A stretch of 64,000 nucleotides of DNA from contig JAODUO010000851.1 in assembly GCA_025642075.2 (NCBI GenBank), positions 41,001 to 105,000 of the forward strand, written 5' to 3'. The DNA is from Ridgeia piscesae (lineage: Eukaryota > Annelida > Polychaeta > Sabellida > Siboglinidae). Both the position numbers and the translations under genes were made by a program. Shown one piece after another: positions 13,298-29,048 of this stretch (positions are counted from its first letter, which is position 1; the number at the start of each line of letters is the position of its first letter). Under the pieces are notes generated by a model. It was not told the DNA's origin. It worked only from the letters and a program-made list of their open reading frames with translations, and did no database searches.

Positions 13298-13540
13298 TCA
13301 GCGAAGAAGAAATCGAGTGAAAATGTGCGTGCCATACTTGATGTGGATGTCATCGTCATCACGATCTCGGAAGGCGTCGGATAGCATGGCTGTGAACATT
13401 ACCATTCCCAACTTTTTAAACATAAAATCTCTACTATCTAGGAAAGCAGCGGAGGCATCGTTCTCGTGAAACTGTCTGACAGTGCCGATTAACTTGTCAA
13501 GATAACCCAATAATGTCGTTATTATCAAGATAATGTCGTT
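13298..13540 (-). mobile_element. LINE reverse-transcriptase fragment
   Basis: The minus strand encodes a short open stretch containing LIGTVRQFHEND and then FTAMLSDAFRDRDDDD. This order (a VRQFH-type helix, then an AMLSDAF-type segment) matches the palm region of reverse transcriptases in a widespread metazoan LINE group. The usual GVxQGCVLAP segment between the two is replaced by a shorter, altered sequence, so the fragment is decayed. No 5' or 3' ends are evident. Confidence 0.6.
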
Positions 13541-14781
13541 ATTATCGGCTCATCCCATCGAAGATTTGCCAGTTCTATCCAGTTGGTGTAGAGACCGCGA
13601 TTCTGCTCCTGTTAATTTTCTGGAGTTAAAAAGCTGCACATATCATGTCAGTTGCGACTCTGGTTGCTCTGAAGCCGCACTGGGTCTCTGGAAGAAGACG
13701 ACAGTAATTGTGATGGAAAATCAAGCAATTTAGGCATCATCACGTTCAAGGGGCGCGGCAGATGATTACGTCAGCAAAGGCTTTTCTCTACCCCTGGCAT
13801 ATCCCTGCGAAAAATTCTTCAGTTCGTTTTAACGTTTGCCAATTAAATTGCCGACGACGAATATGGTTGGCCCCCGGCCATGTGATGTAATTTTGGGTGA
13901 TTTCAGCGACACGCTGCTCGTGTTACATGCAATGTTTAAGACGCGAATGGGCCATTATATTGGGATTCCCACCAATCGTATATTCGTCTTCAAATTAGGG
14001 TTCATATTTGTGCTGCTCCCATGGCTGATGCAGTAGCGACTAAAGAAGACAGTTGCTGTAATTGTATATGTCACTCAGACGGGTTTCGGAGACGATCAGC
14101 CAGGGGTATGTAGCGCAGCGCAGCGCAACGATCCGTGACTTGCGAGGGTGGGCCTTAGGCGGTTGATGGAACACTTCTAAAGACGACGTGGCTTGGAAAG
14201 TGCTGTGAACTTTTCAAAAAGGCACAGACCAGCAGTTATATAAACCTATATTAGGTTAGCATATATTCCAGGTTTTTGCTATTACAGATTGCCATACCTC
14301 AGCTACCGAAATGTGTCCTGCCAACGACATGTTTACGTCTGCCTGTGCCAAAGCAGTGTTTTATATATCACACAGACGATTGGAAATATGATATATTACA
14401 ACATGTAAAACGAATTACATAAAATAATTACTTTGACATAATAATAGTTTGACTGATGAATAGTTCAGGTCCATATCCAGGGGGCAAGGGTCCCCCTTCC
14501 CGCATCGGACGCCCGTGGTCAGCATATAGGTCAGCGTCGCAGTGGCTGGGATATGGCCTGATAAGCACGAAAAGAGTTGATTATTTATAACGGATATAGT
14601 TATGATATGTACGGTTCATTTAATTGCTGTGTCGTGCTGCGTTGCCCGCATGTCGCAATAAAGAATTACTATTATACAGCCTGTCTTAGAATGCCGCCCA
14701 TAACCACTGGTGATTGACATACTATGGGTCAAACTCAGAGGCGTAAGCCGGATTTTGCACTGGCAGGGACCATCCGACAAA

Positions 14782-14788
<7 letters not shown>
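13541..14788. other. Intergenic, no gene recognised
   Basis: Mixed sequence. A CGCAATAAAGAATT segment near 14655 could be the polyadenylation end of a transposon, but no body is identifiable. Confidence 0.35.

Positions 14789-14836
<48 letters not shown>
14789..14836. repeat. (TA)n microsatellite
   Basis: TA dinucleotide run ending exactly where the inverted LINE repeats begin. Confidence 0.95.
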
Positions 14837-14839
<3 letters not shown>

Positions 14840-15720
14840 CTACAAAGAGTGGGAGAAGAATGCAGAAAGGGAGTACCAGATAGAGGGAATTGGAGACTGC
14901 TGATCGAGAACGTAATGACAGAAGAGTGAGACGAAGAAAAAAGACAATGGAAATGGAAATCATGGTCAATTTCCATTGTCTTTTTTCTTCGTCTCACTCT
15001 TCTGTCATTACGTTCTCGATCAGCAGTCTCCAATTCCCTCTATCTGGTACTCCCTTTCTGCATTCTTCTCCCACTCTTTGTAGGTCTCTATTTATGCCCC
15101 ATCGCATTTGCAATCTTCCTCGCCTCCTTTCCCATCCACTTTCTGGGCATCCACTCTCTTTGCCAGTTTTCCATCTCCCATTCTTTCCACATGACCGGCC
15201 CGTGTCAACTTACTCCTCGCCAAGGTCTTCTTAACACTGTCCTTCAGTTCGACCTCCACTCTCATTTTATCCATCTTCTCTTATCAACGCTCTTAACTAC
15301 CTCGATTCCTATCATCAGGTCGTTTTCGCAAACCTGGACCATCTATTGTTTTTCTGTTCGTGCCATCGTGTCTAGTGCATTCATGTATGTCGGGGTAACA
15401 CATGAGCTGAGCACATTTCATTTACGTTTACGTGATATGCGTCTATCTCTCATTACCTTTCGACTTTTCTCCAAGCGTTTGCCCCTGCTGTAATCCTCAT
15501 TATTACCAAAGCAAACTATCTAGTCGATTTTGCACTGGCTAATTAATGTCCTATAGTGAACGTTACATGTTGTGAAGTTGCTGGCTGAACGTCAACGCCT
15601 CATCATCTATGTTAAGGTAGGAATGTTTAATTGCATGGTAATATTTGACTACATGTTGATATTTGTTATGGTCTTTGTCACTAGATTTGGGAGATGTAGC
15701 GTTTTAAGCGAGTTTGGTTT

Positions 15721-15792
<72 letters not shown>

Positions 15793-15800
15793 ATATATAC

Positions 15801-15865
<65 letters not shown>

Positions 15866-15882
15866 TACATACACATATATAC

Positions 15883-15930
<48 letters not shown>

Positions 15931-16690
15931 GTATATATGTGTATGTATGTGTGTGTATGTAGTATTATATATGTGAATGTATGTAATGTGTGTTGTTCAA
16001 ACAAACTCGCTTAAACCTACATCTCCAAATCTAGTGACAAGACCATAACAAATATCAACATGTAGTCAAATATTACCATGCAATTAAACATTCCTACTTA
16101 CATAGATGATGAGGCGTTGACAGCCACAACTTCACAACATGTAGTTCAAATTATTACCAGTGCAAAATACTAAATATTTGCTTTGTAAATGAGATTAATG
16201 AGGGAACGTTAGCAGGAAGTAAAAGTAACGAAGAAGGAATTGTCAGCCAGTGACGACATACAAGAATGCATAGAATAATGGACGAACAGAAAACAAAATG
16301 GTCCAGGTTTGCGAAAACGACCTGAGATAGGAATGAGGTAGTTAAGAGCGTTGATAAGAGAAGATGGATAAAATGAGAGTGGAGGTCGAACTGAAGGACA
16401 GTGTTAAGAAGACCTTGGCGAGGAGTAAGTTGACACGGGCCGGTCATGTGGAAAGAATGGGAGATGGAAAACTGGCAAAGAGAGTGGATGCCCAGAAAGT
16501 GGATGGGAAAGGAGGCGAGGAAGATTGCAATTGCGATGGGGCATAAATAGAGACCTACAAAGAGTGGGAGAAGAATGCAGAAAGGGAGTACCAGATAGAG
16601 GGAATTGGAGACTGCTGATCGAGAACGTAATGACAGAAGAGTGAGACGAAGAAAAAAGACAATGGAAATGGAAATCATGGTCAACTCACG
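14837..16690. mobile_element. Palindromic cluster of LINE 3'-terminal copies
   Basis: Three copies of a LINE C-terminal region. Copy A, plus strand, 14837-14960. Copy B, minus strand, begins at about 14968 and is an almost perfect reverse complement of A as far as 15086; it then extends to about 15860. Copy C, plus strand, about 15880-16690, is the inverse of B. The plus-strand reading of copy C (16364-16546) contains LARSKLTRAGHVERMGDGKL and AKRVDAQKVDGK, the GHVxRM segment typical of the C-terminal part of LINE ORF2 proteins. Copy C extends farther than A, into GGTCAACTCACG. The axis of the large palindrome lies in the CA/TA array near 15795-15935. Confidence 0.8.
15722..15935. repeat. (CA)n/(TA)n array at the palindrome centre
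   Basis: (CA)n at about 15722-15786, then two (TA)n runs bordered by ATACGTAT and ACATACATACA segments that are themselves mirrored. This is the symmetry axis of the LINE palindrome. Confidence 0.95.
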
Positions 16691-18100
16691 CTGACGACAG
16701 GAATGCCAAGAAAAGAACAACAACAAAATACAAACTAGCCCGAGTCTAGTAACCGGGTAACCATTATTTTGAATCCTTTATAGTCATCACATATATTGAG
16801 AATGATGACACTGGCGTTGCCCTGTCGCCTCTTGGTCTGCAGCTAGCGACATACGTGGAGAATTCCTAACTTAATCATATTTGAATGGTGAAAGGGTAGG
16901 ACTGGGAAGGAAAATCTTACACAGGCATCCTTATACCCTCTGTCCTTTGCGACTCTGTGGATCAGGCAGCCAGTTACTGGTCCTTCGTTTCCGACCATCC
17001 TAATGTGTTCTGGCTACGCTAATGGTCAAACTAATAACATGAAGGAACAACGAATGCATTATAAGTTTAAATACAGTAGTTGTGAATTTAGTGATGCAAC
17101 ATTTATTGTCTTTTGTACTGATGTTACATTATTGTAATACAACTGCTAAACCTATACCCGTTTCCATAATTTCCGTTGCTGCTTGTTGTGTGCGTGCCTG
17201 CCTGTCTCTGTAGTTGGCCGCCTGCCTGACACCCCTTCATTTCTGCTCCAATCAGCCGGCGAATGTTCATGTTAACATATCTGTGCCGCTGTACACCTGA
17301 GTTCACACGCACCTTCATGGTCACTGTCTGTCTAATGTCATTACTTCGCAGCTACAAAGAAATAACATTTCTAATCAATCAGTCCTACACTCAGTGCTTC
17401 CAGAAATGTACACAAACGGCACGATGCAGTTCCTTTGAGCAGGACTACAGGCGAATGAACACCATTTGGTCGTATATCCCCAGTTTTGTCGCGGACGCGC
17501 GATATCTTGTATTGCTTAATTACATAAGAAGAGCTCAGACCCTAATTGTGTGCTGCTGCTTCAAATCTGTAGCAAGTGTGTTCACGCCACGTTGCCTCAG
17601 TTCAACCAGATTTATGGTGGAGTTCCTGGTAGTGGTGGATATTTGTATACTAATAATCCTTTCGCGTTTATCACAGCGTGCTGTGTTAAGACGTCGAAAT
17701 AGGTAGGTAGTAATTATGGTTATAAATAAAGAAAAATCCTGAGTCTGATATCATTTGAGATATTCGCAGTTGAATGAACATCCGGGGATATAAATACTGA
17801 ATCGGGGTAAGCATGACTCAGACTGGACATCGTCACGGTGGTTGCATACAGTCGGCTATATACTCTCTGTCGCCACCCCAGGTGACTTACAGGCCTCCGT
17901 GAGTAGGCTGACGCGTGACAGATTTGTTTAAACCGCATCAAGAGCCGTTTTCAAGAAGGTGTTTCGCTTCAAGCTGCAAACTGTTAACAGTGAAGTCACA
18001 CGCAGTCGCTTAGGTCTTGTGTCGTCACAACTTACGTTAAGGTAAGTTTATCACACACATTTTAGACGAGTCGGTGTCAGGTTTTCCGACCGAAACACGT
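16691..18100. other. Intergenic; one possible PAN/apple-like exon at 17341
   Basis: Mostly without recognisable content. On the plus strand, after an acceptor-like CATTACTTCGCAG ending at about 17350, the frame reads QCFQKCTQTARCSSFEQ. This Cys spacing (C-x3-C-x5-C-x2-F) resembles part of PAN/apple domains. There is no partner exon, so the call is weak. Confidence 0.25.
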
Positions 18101-18189
18101 GTGTGAGTGAGTGTCTGTGTGGGTGTGCGTGCACGTGTATTTATCGGCGTGTGTATGTGTACGGGAGTTTGTGTCTATATGCGTGCGTC

Positions 18190-18790
18190 TGTGTGCGCGT
18201 GCGCGTGCGCGTGCGCGTGCGCGTGCGCGTGCGCGTGCGCGTGCGCGTGCGCGTGCGCGTGCGCGTGCGCGTGCGCGTGCGCGTGCGCGTTCGCGTCGCG
18301 TGCGCGTTCGCGTTGCGCGTTCGCGTTCGCGTTCGCGTTCGCGTTCGCGTTCGCGTTCGCGTGCGCGTTCGCGTTCGCGTTCGCGTGCGCGTGCGCGTGC
18401 GTCTGGCGTTCGCGTTCGCGTGCGCGTTCGCGTTCGCGTTCGCGTTCGCGTTCGCGTTCGCGTTCGCGTTCGCGTTCGCGTTCGCGTTCGCGTTCGCGTT
18501 CGCGTTCGCGTCGCGTGCGTGTGCGCGTGCGCGTGCGCGTGCGCGTGCGCGTGCGCGTGCGCGTGCGCGTGCGCGTTCGCGTCGCGTGCGCGTGCGCGTG
18601 CGCGTGCGCGTGCGTGCGCGTGTGCGTGCGTGCGCGCTGTTGCGCTGTTGCGCTGTTGCGCTGTTGCGCTGTTGCGCTGTTGCGCTGTTGCGCTGTTGCG
18701 CTGTTGCGCTGTTGCGCTGTTGCGCTGTTGCGCTGTTGCGCTGTTGCGCTGTTGCGCTGTTGCGCTGTTGCGCTGTTGCGCTGTTGCGCT
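18190..18790. repeat. GCGCGT / GCGTTC hexamer arrays, then TGCGCTGT octamer array
   Basis: (GCGCGT)n and (GCGTTC)n blocks alternate from about 18190 to 18640, followed by (TGCGCTGT)n to about 18790 and a few GGCGCGCT units. GCGCGT alternates purine and pyrimidine strictly, so it is prone to Z-DNA. The array is strikingly CpG-rich in an AT-rich setting. Open frames of 236-276 codons on both strands are by-products of the period. Confidence 0.95.
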
Positions 18791-19224
18791 GGCGCTGGCG
18801 CGCTGGCGCGCTGGCGCGCTGGTTTGCGTTGTGTACGTTTTCGTTTAGCAACTGCAGTTTTATATGTTTGGGTCGCTGGACGACACAAGTTTGTAAACAA
18901 GGCGCTTAGCACTGTTGCAGCGATAAAACATATTTAAATTATATTTTAAAATGAAAACAACAGGAGGCACACTCCATTTATTGTTTTCCTATATACTAGA
19001 GTCAAATTGATTCTATAACATATAAATGCAACGTTAGCCCATGCATCTGTCTTACGTTAATGTCTTCACGCTTGCGTCATGTTGTCCAGCATCGCAAGAA
19101 ACAAACACCTCTTCAATTGGGTTCCGTGGCAAAATGGAATTCGGTCACATAACTAGTTTAATGACGGGAGACATTTTGCGATTTGAGAACACCACACATA
19201 ATCTTTTTCCTGTGGTGTTTCTAG

Positions 19225-22712
<3,488 letters not shown>

Positions 22713-23200
22713 GTACGAGCAATGAGGAAAGGACAGGTACAGTTGCCCTCCGCATTCTCGATGTGTTCCCAGCCTTCTCTTCCCACAACTACCCCAGCCT
22801 CGCAGTTTCTCCTTAGCAAGTTATCTCTAGTACGTCGCTATGTGTCTTATTTACGAAGTACTAATTGCTTTTAATTTAGTTTCTCCTTAATGGTTGCACC
22901 TGCGATCGCTGCAGAAAGGTGGTGCCGGTCTTGTCCGCACATTGGAGAATGTTTATTTTTCTATCACCCACACGAACAAAAAGAACCAACTTGGTTTAAT
23001 TACATAACACACATATATTTATAAAGTGATCTTCATCTCATATATGATGATATATACATATATTTGTATACATATAGTTATAATACAAGTCTCATGATAT
23101 GAAATATTACATTTAACAACTAATATCAACATACACTCAAACTTGATCATCACACGTGGTTCAAATGTTAAAGCCTGCATTTTCAGGTTGATCAGTCTAC
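22713..23200. other. Downstream of the last visible protease exon
   Basis: No GDSGGP-coding exon and no polyadenylation structure that I can assign. AT-rich from about 22950. Confidence 0.4.
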
Positions 23201-23223
23201 GTGTGAGAATTCAATCCCAGTCC

Positions 23224-26200
23224 TCATGGACATCCATTTGTATAGCCACATGAGGTGATCTCCCTACATGATTTCGGTATCGGCGGCAGAGACAGGAGCC
23301 GTGGGACTAGCTTGCCATCCAGGTGCATCCATCCTATTTCAGTGACAGGCAGAAGATCAGGACATGGTAAATGTGCTTGGTTCCAGACACTTGCTTGATA
23401 GTGTGCTCGCATGATGTGGAACTTTGTTGCATTTGAGGTTGTTGGGAGAGTTTTGTGTGCACGACCGATACAAAACAACTTCACATGAGCTTTGTTGCTT
23501 GTGTCAACCTCTGGCACGCCGTACATCTTGCAAATGAATTTTTCGGTTGACATCACTATGTGATCAGTGAGAGGGCCCTTGCCAAGGCCAATCAGGTCAG
23601 TGTTATGTTGTTGGAACACTTGCCAGGCTGTATTGTTACAGTGACTACTGAACTGAGACACACTATCACAGCCAGTAACAGCATGGAATGCTAGTAGGGT
23701 GTCGAGTTGTTCCACTGAAAGGTTCTGGTGGATCTCATGTACGAGAAATATTTCGGAGCCTTTGATGTTCCTGCCGTCATGTAGAGTCGTGTGCAATCTA
23801 TTCTGCTATAATGGGCCAGCAGTAGGAGAAGCACATCGGTGTCACGTACTAATACAAATATCGTGTTCATATGAGCATGAATGCAGTGCAGGATTAGTCG
23901 AGTATCACCTTCTTCATGATTGGCTCGCAGAGAGGAAACACCAATATCTGGGTCAGATGACTTGACGGTAGTCGATTCGCTGATCCCACCTGCCACTACA
24001 ATCACTGGGCTTTCTGTTGAGTTATGTTCAATCAGGTGGGTTGAAAGCAGTATCGCGAGATCTGGTTTACTTTCCTCAAGTGATGTGAAGCTAGACCAGT
24101 CTGATGGGCTACGAACCGTTGAATCGTTTTCTATTTTACGACGTACTTGCCGGTGGCGCCGCTTTTGTTTGACTCTTGTGCCTGATTTGATTGATTCATC
24201 TCGATACCTGTCAACGACCACGTCGATTCTCTGGTATTTTGCTCCCATCTTGAACACAGTTTCCGTGAAGATGTTTGCAAAGTCACCAAATATCTTTATA
24301 CCCTGAGGCTTTCCAAGTGCCATCACAAGTGCTTGGCCATCAATGAGCACACAGCTGGCTTCATCGACTGCGACATTTGCTGATGTTTCAACTTGTTGTG
24401 TCAGCATGTTTGTTACCACATATTATTGGTGGAATGTAGATTGTCATACGTTGTGGCCAGAGAGAGTAGGATTGTCATAAGTTCATGTTGGAGGATGTTC
24501 TCAAGGTTTACATCGCGTCCCGCTCGATAAGCTGCTACGAGCCTCTGTAAAATGTTCCTGTTTATTTTGATGGTGTTTTGCTTGCCCTTGGAAACTTTCA
24601 CAACTTCATACAGCGAAGCAAATGTCTTGGCTTTAACCTTCTGAATGGGTGCTTTCAGATCCAGGTGCATGTCACTGTCGGGAGGCTGACACAGGGGTTT
24701 GTCCACAAAGGTTCTCATTTGTGACAGGCCAAGACTTTCTGCAGCAAGCAAGGATTCTTGAATCTCTGGTGTTACCATATCTTTGTTGATTATAATATTA
24801 TCCTTCAATGTGGCATCATTGTCGTGCAGCACACCATGTTTTTTCATGGAATGAACTAGCTTCTGTTCATCTGAATGGTAATTCTCCATCCGACGTTTTG
24901 TACACTCATTGTGTGTATACTCGTCATCATCATCCGCTGTAAGATCCACCATGGCTGTTGTCTGAGATGTTATGACTGTTCTCAGATTGTATGACAGGGT
25001 CCATCTATTGAGTGCTGAGGTTATTCTCGTTATCCTGACTAAGCCACCACTTTTCTTTCCTGTAGCGTTTAGCCATTCTGTGCTTTGGTCTACTGAAAAC
25101 CTTTTGAAATCAAAAAGGCCGGTTCGTTTCGGGTTGGGGTTTGACTAAAACCAAAATTGGGAAACCGTTGGCGGTAAGCCCTTTCCCCCCAAACGTTTGT
25201 GCAGCGGGTGTAGGGGCCCGGGTTTGTTTCACCATGGTCATATACTGCCACCAGAACTCAGCGTTTGGATCATGAACTGCCAGTGCCTCAGCAAACTCTT
25301 TCATGGGCTGTCGGAATCTTTCAGTACTCAGAGTTTCAACCATCTGTATGATGCTATCCACATCTATGGAAGTGCAACCATCTGAAAGTTCTGCTCTCAG
25401 TGTGTCGTCAACATCATCCATGTACGTGTAGAACCGCGGAAGCAGTAGTTGCCCAAGTGCCTGCAGAGTGAGCTTGTGCGTTCTCATTGCACGTGCGTAG
25501 CCCTTTCCCTCCATGACATGTTGTGCAGCATTGGCCCCCAGCTCGTACAGGCCAGATTGATTCATATGTCGTCCTATTACTCCCATAAAGTTCATGGCAA
25601 TGTGAAGTCCTCCCAGGCAGGGTATAAGTACGTCCTTGTATTCTGCTACCGACCATTTCAACTCCATTAGCTTTGGAAAAAACGCCTCATCCACAGTCAG
25701 AACAACATGCTGATGCTCCATCGAATTGGCTACGTGGATTACTCGTTTCACGACTGTGCTCTATGTATCGAGTTCAGATGCAGGAGCTTGTACGATAGGT
25801 AGGTAACCTACAGTGGTCTTCTCTGGGTTGACTTTGCTAGCTGTTTGGGTGTAAAGTGTCCAGGAAGGCATTGGTTTGTGTTGAGACCGGGTCAATACAA
25901 AAGCCATGTCAGTCGCCTCTGCTTTTAGTGCTGATGGACAATATGCAAATGATCAGCTGTGATCGCACCGACAAATGGACGTTCCTTGATTTCTCTGTTT
26001 GGCGCGGGTATTATCTCAGTCATCAACTCAGGGATGCATAGTGTGGCTCTCTTGGAAATGTTTATTCCTTTGAGGAGATCTCCTTCGGGTGGCCCGCGTT
26101 GCCAGACAGCGACATTGCGTGGCATGAAAGGTTCCCTTTCCATCAAAGGTATACTCGTTGATGTCTACGTTGTCTGCAGAGAAATGGACAAAGCTACCCT

Positions 26201-26424
26201 TTACTAGATTTCGAGGGACCACTGCACCGTTGCTGTCTATTGTCTCCAGCCAGTGTCTTTTTAGCGAGTGCAGTGTCAAGTTTTATAACCTTCCAGTAAC
26301 TCATGACGTGACCTGCCTGGTGAAACATGTTCACCAACTCTTTCGACCATGTTGCTTGGTGTAATGTGCTAGCCATCCCTATGTGCTTCAGAGTGAGAAA
26401 CTTGTCTCCGTTAGCTGTGTACAT
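23224..26424 (-). mobile_element. Decayed multicopy element encoding a PIN/XPG-like nuclease protein
   Basis: Read from 26424 downward, consecutive minus-strand segments in shifting frames form one long protein: LTLKHIGMASTLHQATWSKE; VHFSADNVDINEYTFDGKGT; LKGINISKRATLCIPE; VLTVDEAFFPKLMELKWS; CLGGLHIAMNFMGVIGRHM; then CVLIDGQALVMALGKP, DVVVDRYRDESIKSGTR, LRANHEEGDTRLILHCIHAH, VLVRDTDVLLLLLAHY and LDTLLAFHAVTGCDSVSQFS; and finally a Cys-rich end (CREITSCGYTNGC). The acidic HEExDTR and RDTDV motifs resemble the metal-binding residues of PIN/FEN1/XPG-fold nucleases. From memory, such proteins are multicopy and uncharacterised in many invertebrate genomes. At least four frame changes make this copy non-functional. 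That it is a mobile element is inference from copy number. Confidence 0.65.
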
Positions 26425-26789
26425 GAGGTCCTGAACAATACTGATAATTCTGATATTTTATTTGCTTTGTTTAAATGACAATGTGGACAATTCATATCAG
26501 TTTTAAGCAGTTTTTTGGTATTTTATCACAAATCTGAGTTTGCCATTGGATTCCTCATATTAGAAAACATACAAAAGCACTGTTTATTCATGGATATGAG
26601 CATTTACTAATATTAACACGGTGGTAGCGGCCATCTTGGATTATTCATTTATTTAGGGGTTATGAGCCATTTTTGCCGGGCTTACAGCAGATTCGAATTC
26701 AGCACCTCTCAGTACGCCTAAATAGCATGTATGCCATAAATTGACACGATTTGCATTCAGGGTTTACATTTCTTTAAAATTGACCCAGT

Positions 26790-28290
26790 CTATATTGCTT
26801 GGACTTCCAAATGGTCTTAAGTTTGGCAAAAGCGGGCTTTTTCCAGTCTTGCGTTGATCACTTTTTGGGCACCATTGTCTTTACTGATAAGACTACCCAG
26901 GTAGGTAAAGTCCTCCATAAACTAAAGTGATTCACCATTAAGGGTAACAGGTGCGGTTGGTGTGGCATTGATACTCATCACTTGTGTCTTGGTTGTACTG
27001 ATGGTAACCCCGTTTGCTTTGCATAACTGTCTAATCTATCATTTGTTTGCTGCATATAGACAAGTTTTACTGATAGAAATGCAAGGTCATCGGCAAAGTC
27101 AAGGTCCTTATAGCTGGGTTTATCTGTTGTAGTTTTCCGCATAACCCAGTCTATAACGACCAAGAAGAGGATGGGCGAGAGGATACATCCTTGTCTAACA
27201 CCAGATTTCACTGGGAACCACTCATAGGATCCATTACTGAGGATGACGCTGCAATCAAAGTGGTTGTAAAACATCTCTATCAGTGAAACAATCTTCGGAG
27301 GTACTCAAAAGGATCTTAGGATCTTCCATAGGGTGTCATGGGGGATACTGTCAAAGGCCTTCTTGAAATCAATGAAGTTGATATACAGTGGGCAGTTTCA
27401 TTCTAGAGTCTGCTCTATGATGTTTCTCAATGCAAAAGTCTGATCAGTGCATCCTCTTCTCTTCCGGAATCCCGCTTGTTCTTGCCTCAGCTTCTTGTCA
27501 ATAGCTGTCTCGATTCTTCCAAGGAGGATTCTATAGAAGACGGTTCTGGGGATGGACAAGAGTGTAATTCCTCGCCAGTTGTCACAGACTTGAAGGTTGC
27601 CTTTCTTATGGAGCTTTATGATGAGTCCTTTAGCCCAGTCACTTGGGACAGTCTGTTTGTCCCAAATGGATTCGAGCAATTCAGTCAGGACTCTGGTAGC
27701 TGTGCTGAGGTCGGCCTCCAACATTACAGCATAAATGGAGTCTATGCATGGCGCTTTTCCACTCTTCGTAGCTTTGATAGCGTTTTTGACTTCCGCTTCT
27801 GTTGGGGGTCTTGTATCGATGTTAAGGTCACCTGGCGCTGGAGGGGGTCGGCGGGTTCATCTGGCTGGGGTGGTTCACGACTTCACAGAAGTGCTCAACC
27901 TATCTATCACGTTCGGTTGCAATAGTGCTGCTATTTTTGCCTTTCACGGGAGCAGACTGATTAGTATAATTCCTGCAGCACACCGAGCTGCTAGCCCTTA
28001 AACAAAGGACGTCATGTCACTCCTGGCACAATGTTTTACTTCCTTGTCTTTGCCTTTGTATGCTTCTTGGACCTATTGCTGGAGCCTTGGTGACTTGGTA
28101 CTCAGCATCTTGATTTTGAGTTCTTTCCGTTCCTCAATCGTTTTCCATGTTCCCAGTGTTAGCCATTCCTCGTGGTTCTCCTTCTTGTGAACCAAGAGTT
28201 TGATAGCTACCTCGACATATGTCTTCTTGGTGGTGTCCCACTTGTTGGTAATTTCCTGGTCAGACTCCCCTGGTCTTCAGGGCCACATCA
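26790..28290 (-). mobile_element. LINE ORF2 fragment (reverse transcriptase), decayed
   Basis: Minus-strand segments from high to low coordinate: a connector with TWKTIEERKELKIKM; then TKSGKAPCIDSI; VPSDWAKGLIIKLHKKGNLQ; DNWRGITLLS; EQAGFRKRRGCTDQ; after a stop, YINFIDFKKAFDS; VRQGCILSPILF; LDFADDLAFLS (the catalytic FADD box); and near 26900 TYLGSLIS. The order matches a non-LTR reverse transcriptase with its C-terminal thumb. There are several frameshifts and stops, and neither the endonuclease nor a clear 3' end is seen. It lies in the same orientation as the neighbouring nuclease-like element, upstream of its 5' side. Confidence 0.85.
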
Positions 28291-28420
28291 CCTGGTTTTC
28301 TTTACACACCATAAATAAACAAAATAGCCTCACATAAAATTGTTTAACTACTACCATAGGTGGTAGCACTAGAGTAATATTTTGATGTCAACAAATACAT
28401 CAATGTATTATTTCTGTACT
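28272..28420. repeat. Dispersed ~150-bp repeat, copy 1
   Basis: Shares CAGGGCCAC, ATAAA(C/T)(A/G)AAATA(G/A)CCTCACAT, GGTAGCACTAGAGTA and TTGATGTCAACAAATA with 30991-31140, in the same orientation. The family is unknown. Confidence 0.75.
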
Positions 28421-28509
28421 GGCTGGGAACTGGTATATGACTACTAATCGCTATGGCCTTTAGAACAAGAATTGTGTTAGCGGTTACAGTGTATCACAGA
28501 CGAGCACAG

Positions 28510-28845
28510 ATGTAACACACACAATCGGTCGCCGTGTCGAAACTTGAACACTGCTGTTCATCCTACGCCATGGGCGTATCCAATCCAATTGCTGATGTTT
28601 GGGAGAAAATGCCAACATCGTCTAGCGCCGTGACAGCGGTGTTCGGCCGTTTCGACGCTTCAGTATTGATCCATTTCATGCGCCACAGCTCAAATTCACC
28701 CTCGATGACAACAGACGAATCTGGAAGAAGCGATGCATACACCGAAATGGCAAGCGCAAGTGATTGCCACTGATCAGACGGTTCCTTCTCTCCCGAGTCA
28801 CACAGAATCGCCGGAATAAGTACGTTGAAATTGCAACACACTTGT
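28510..28845 (-). pseudogene. hAT-like transposase C-terminal fragment
   Basis: The minus strand reads SVVIEGEFELWRMKWINTEA and RPNTAVTALDDVGIF. A short acidic EFELWxxKW segment followed by RPxTAxxALD resembles the C-terminal dimerisation region of hAT-type transposases and related zinc-finger MYM proteins. The ERxFS...KT end is missing. Moderate confidence; I identified it by pattern only. Confidence 0.45.
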
Positions 28846-29048
28846 GTTGTTCTCCGGATCGAAGTTCGGGGTCGGACGTCCTGGTGTCAACAACGGAATA
28901 GTAGATGATGACCCGGGAGTAATCTTCCACATTTCTTTTCTAACCGATGCCCCACGGTACACGCATTCTTTCGCCGTTCGGGAGCATGACGTTCGAAGCC
29001 AACACTGTCAAGTTCTTCAGCGCGGATGAAGCGCTCGTGGAACTTGCT

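Noticed and set aside
18103..18937. Long Ala/Arg/Val/Cys-rich reading frames
   Set aside because: Produced by GCGCGT, GCGTTC and TGCGCTGT repeats in every frame.
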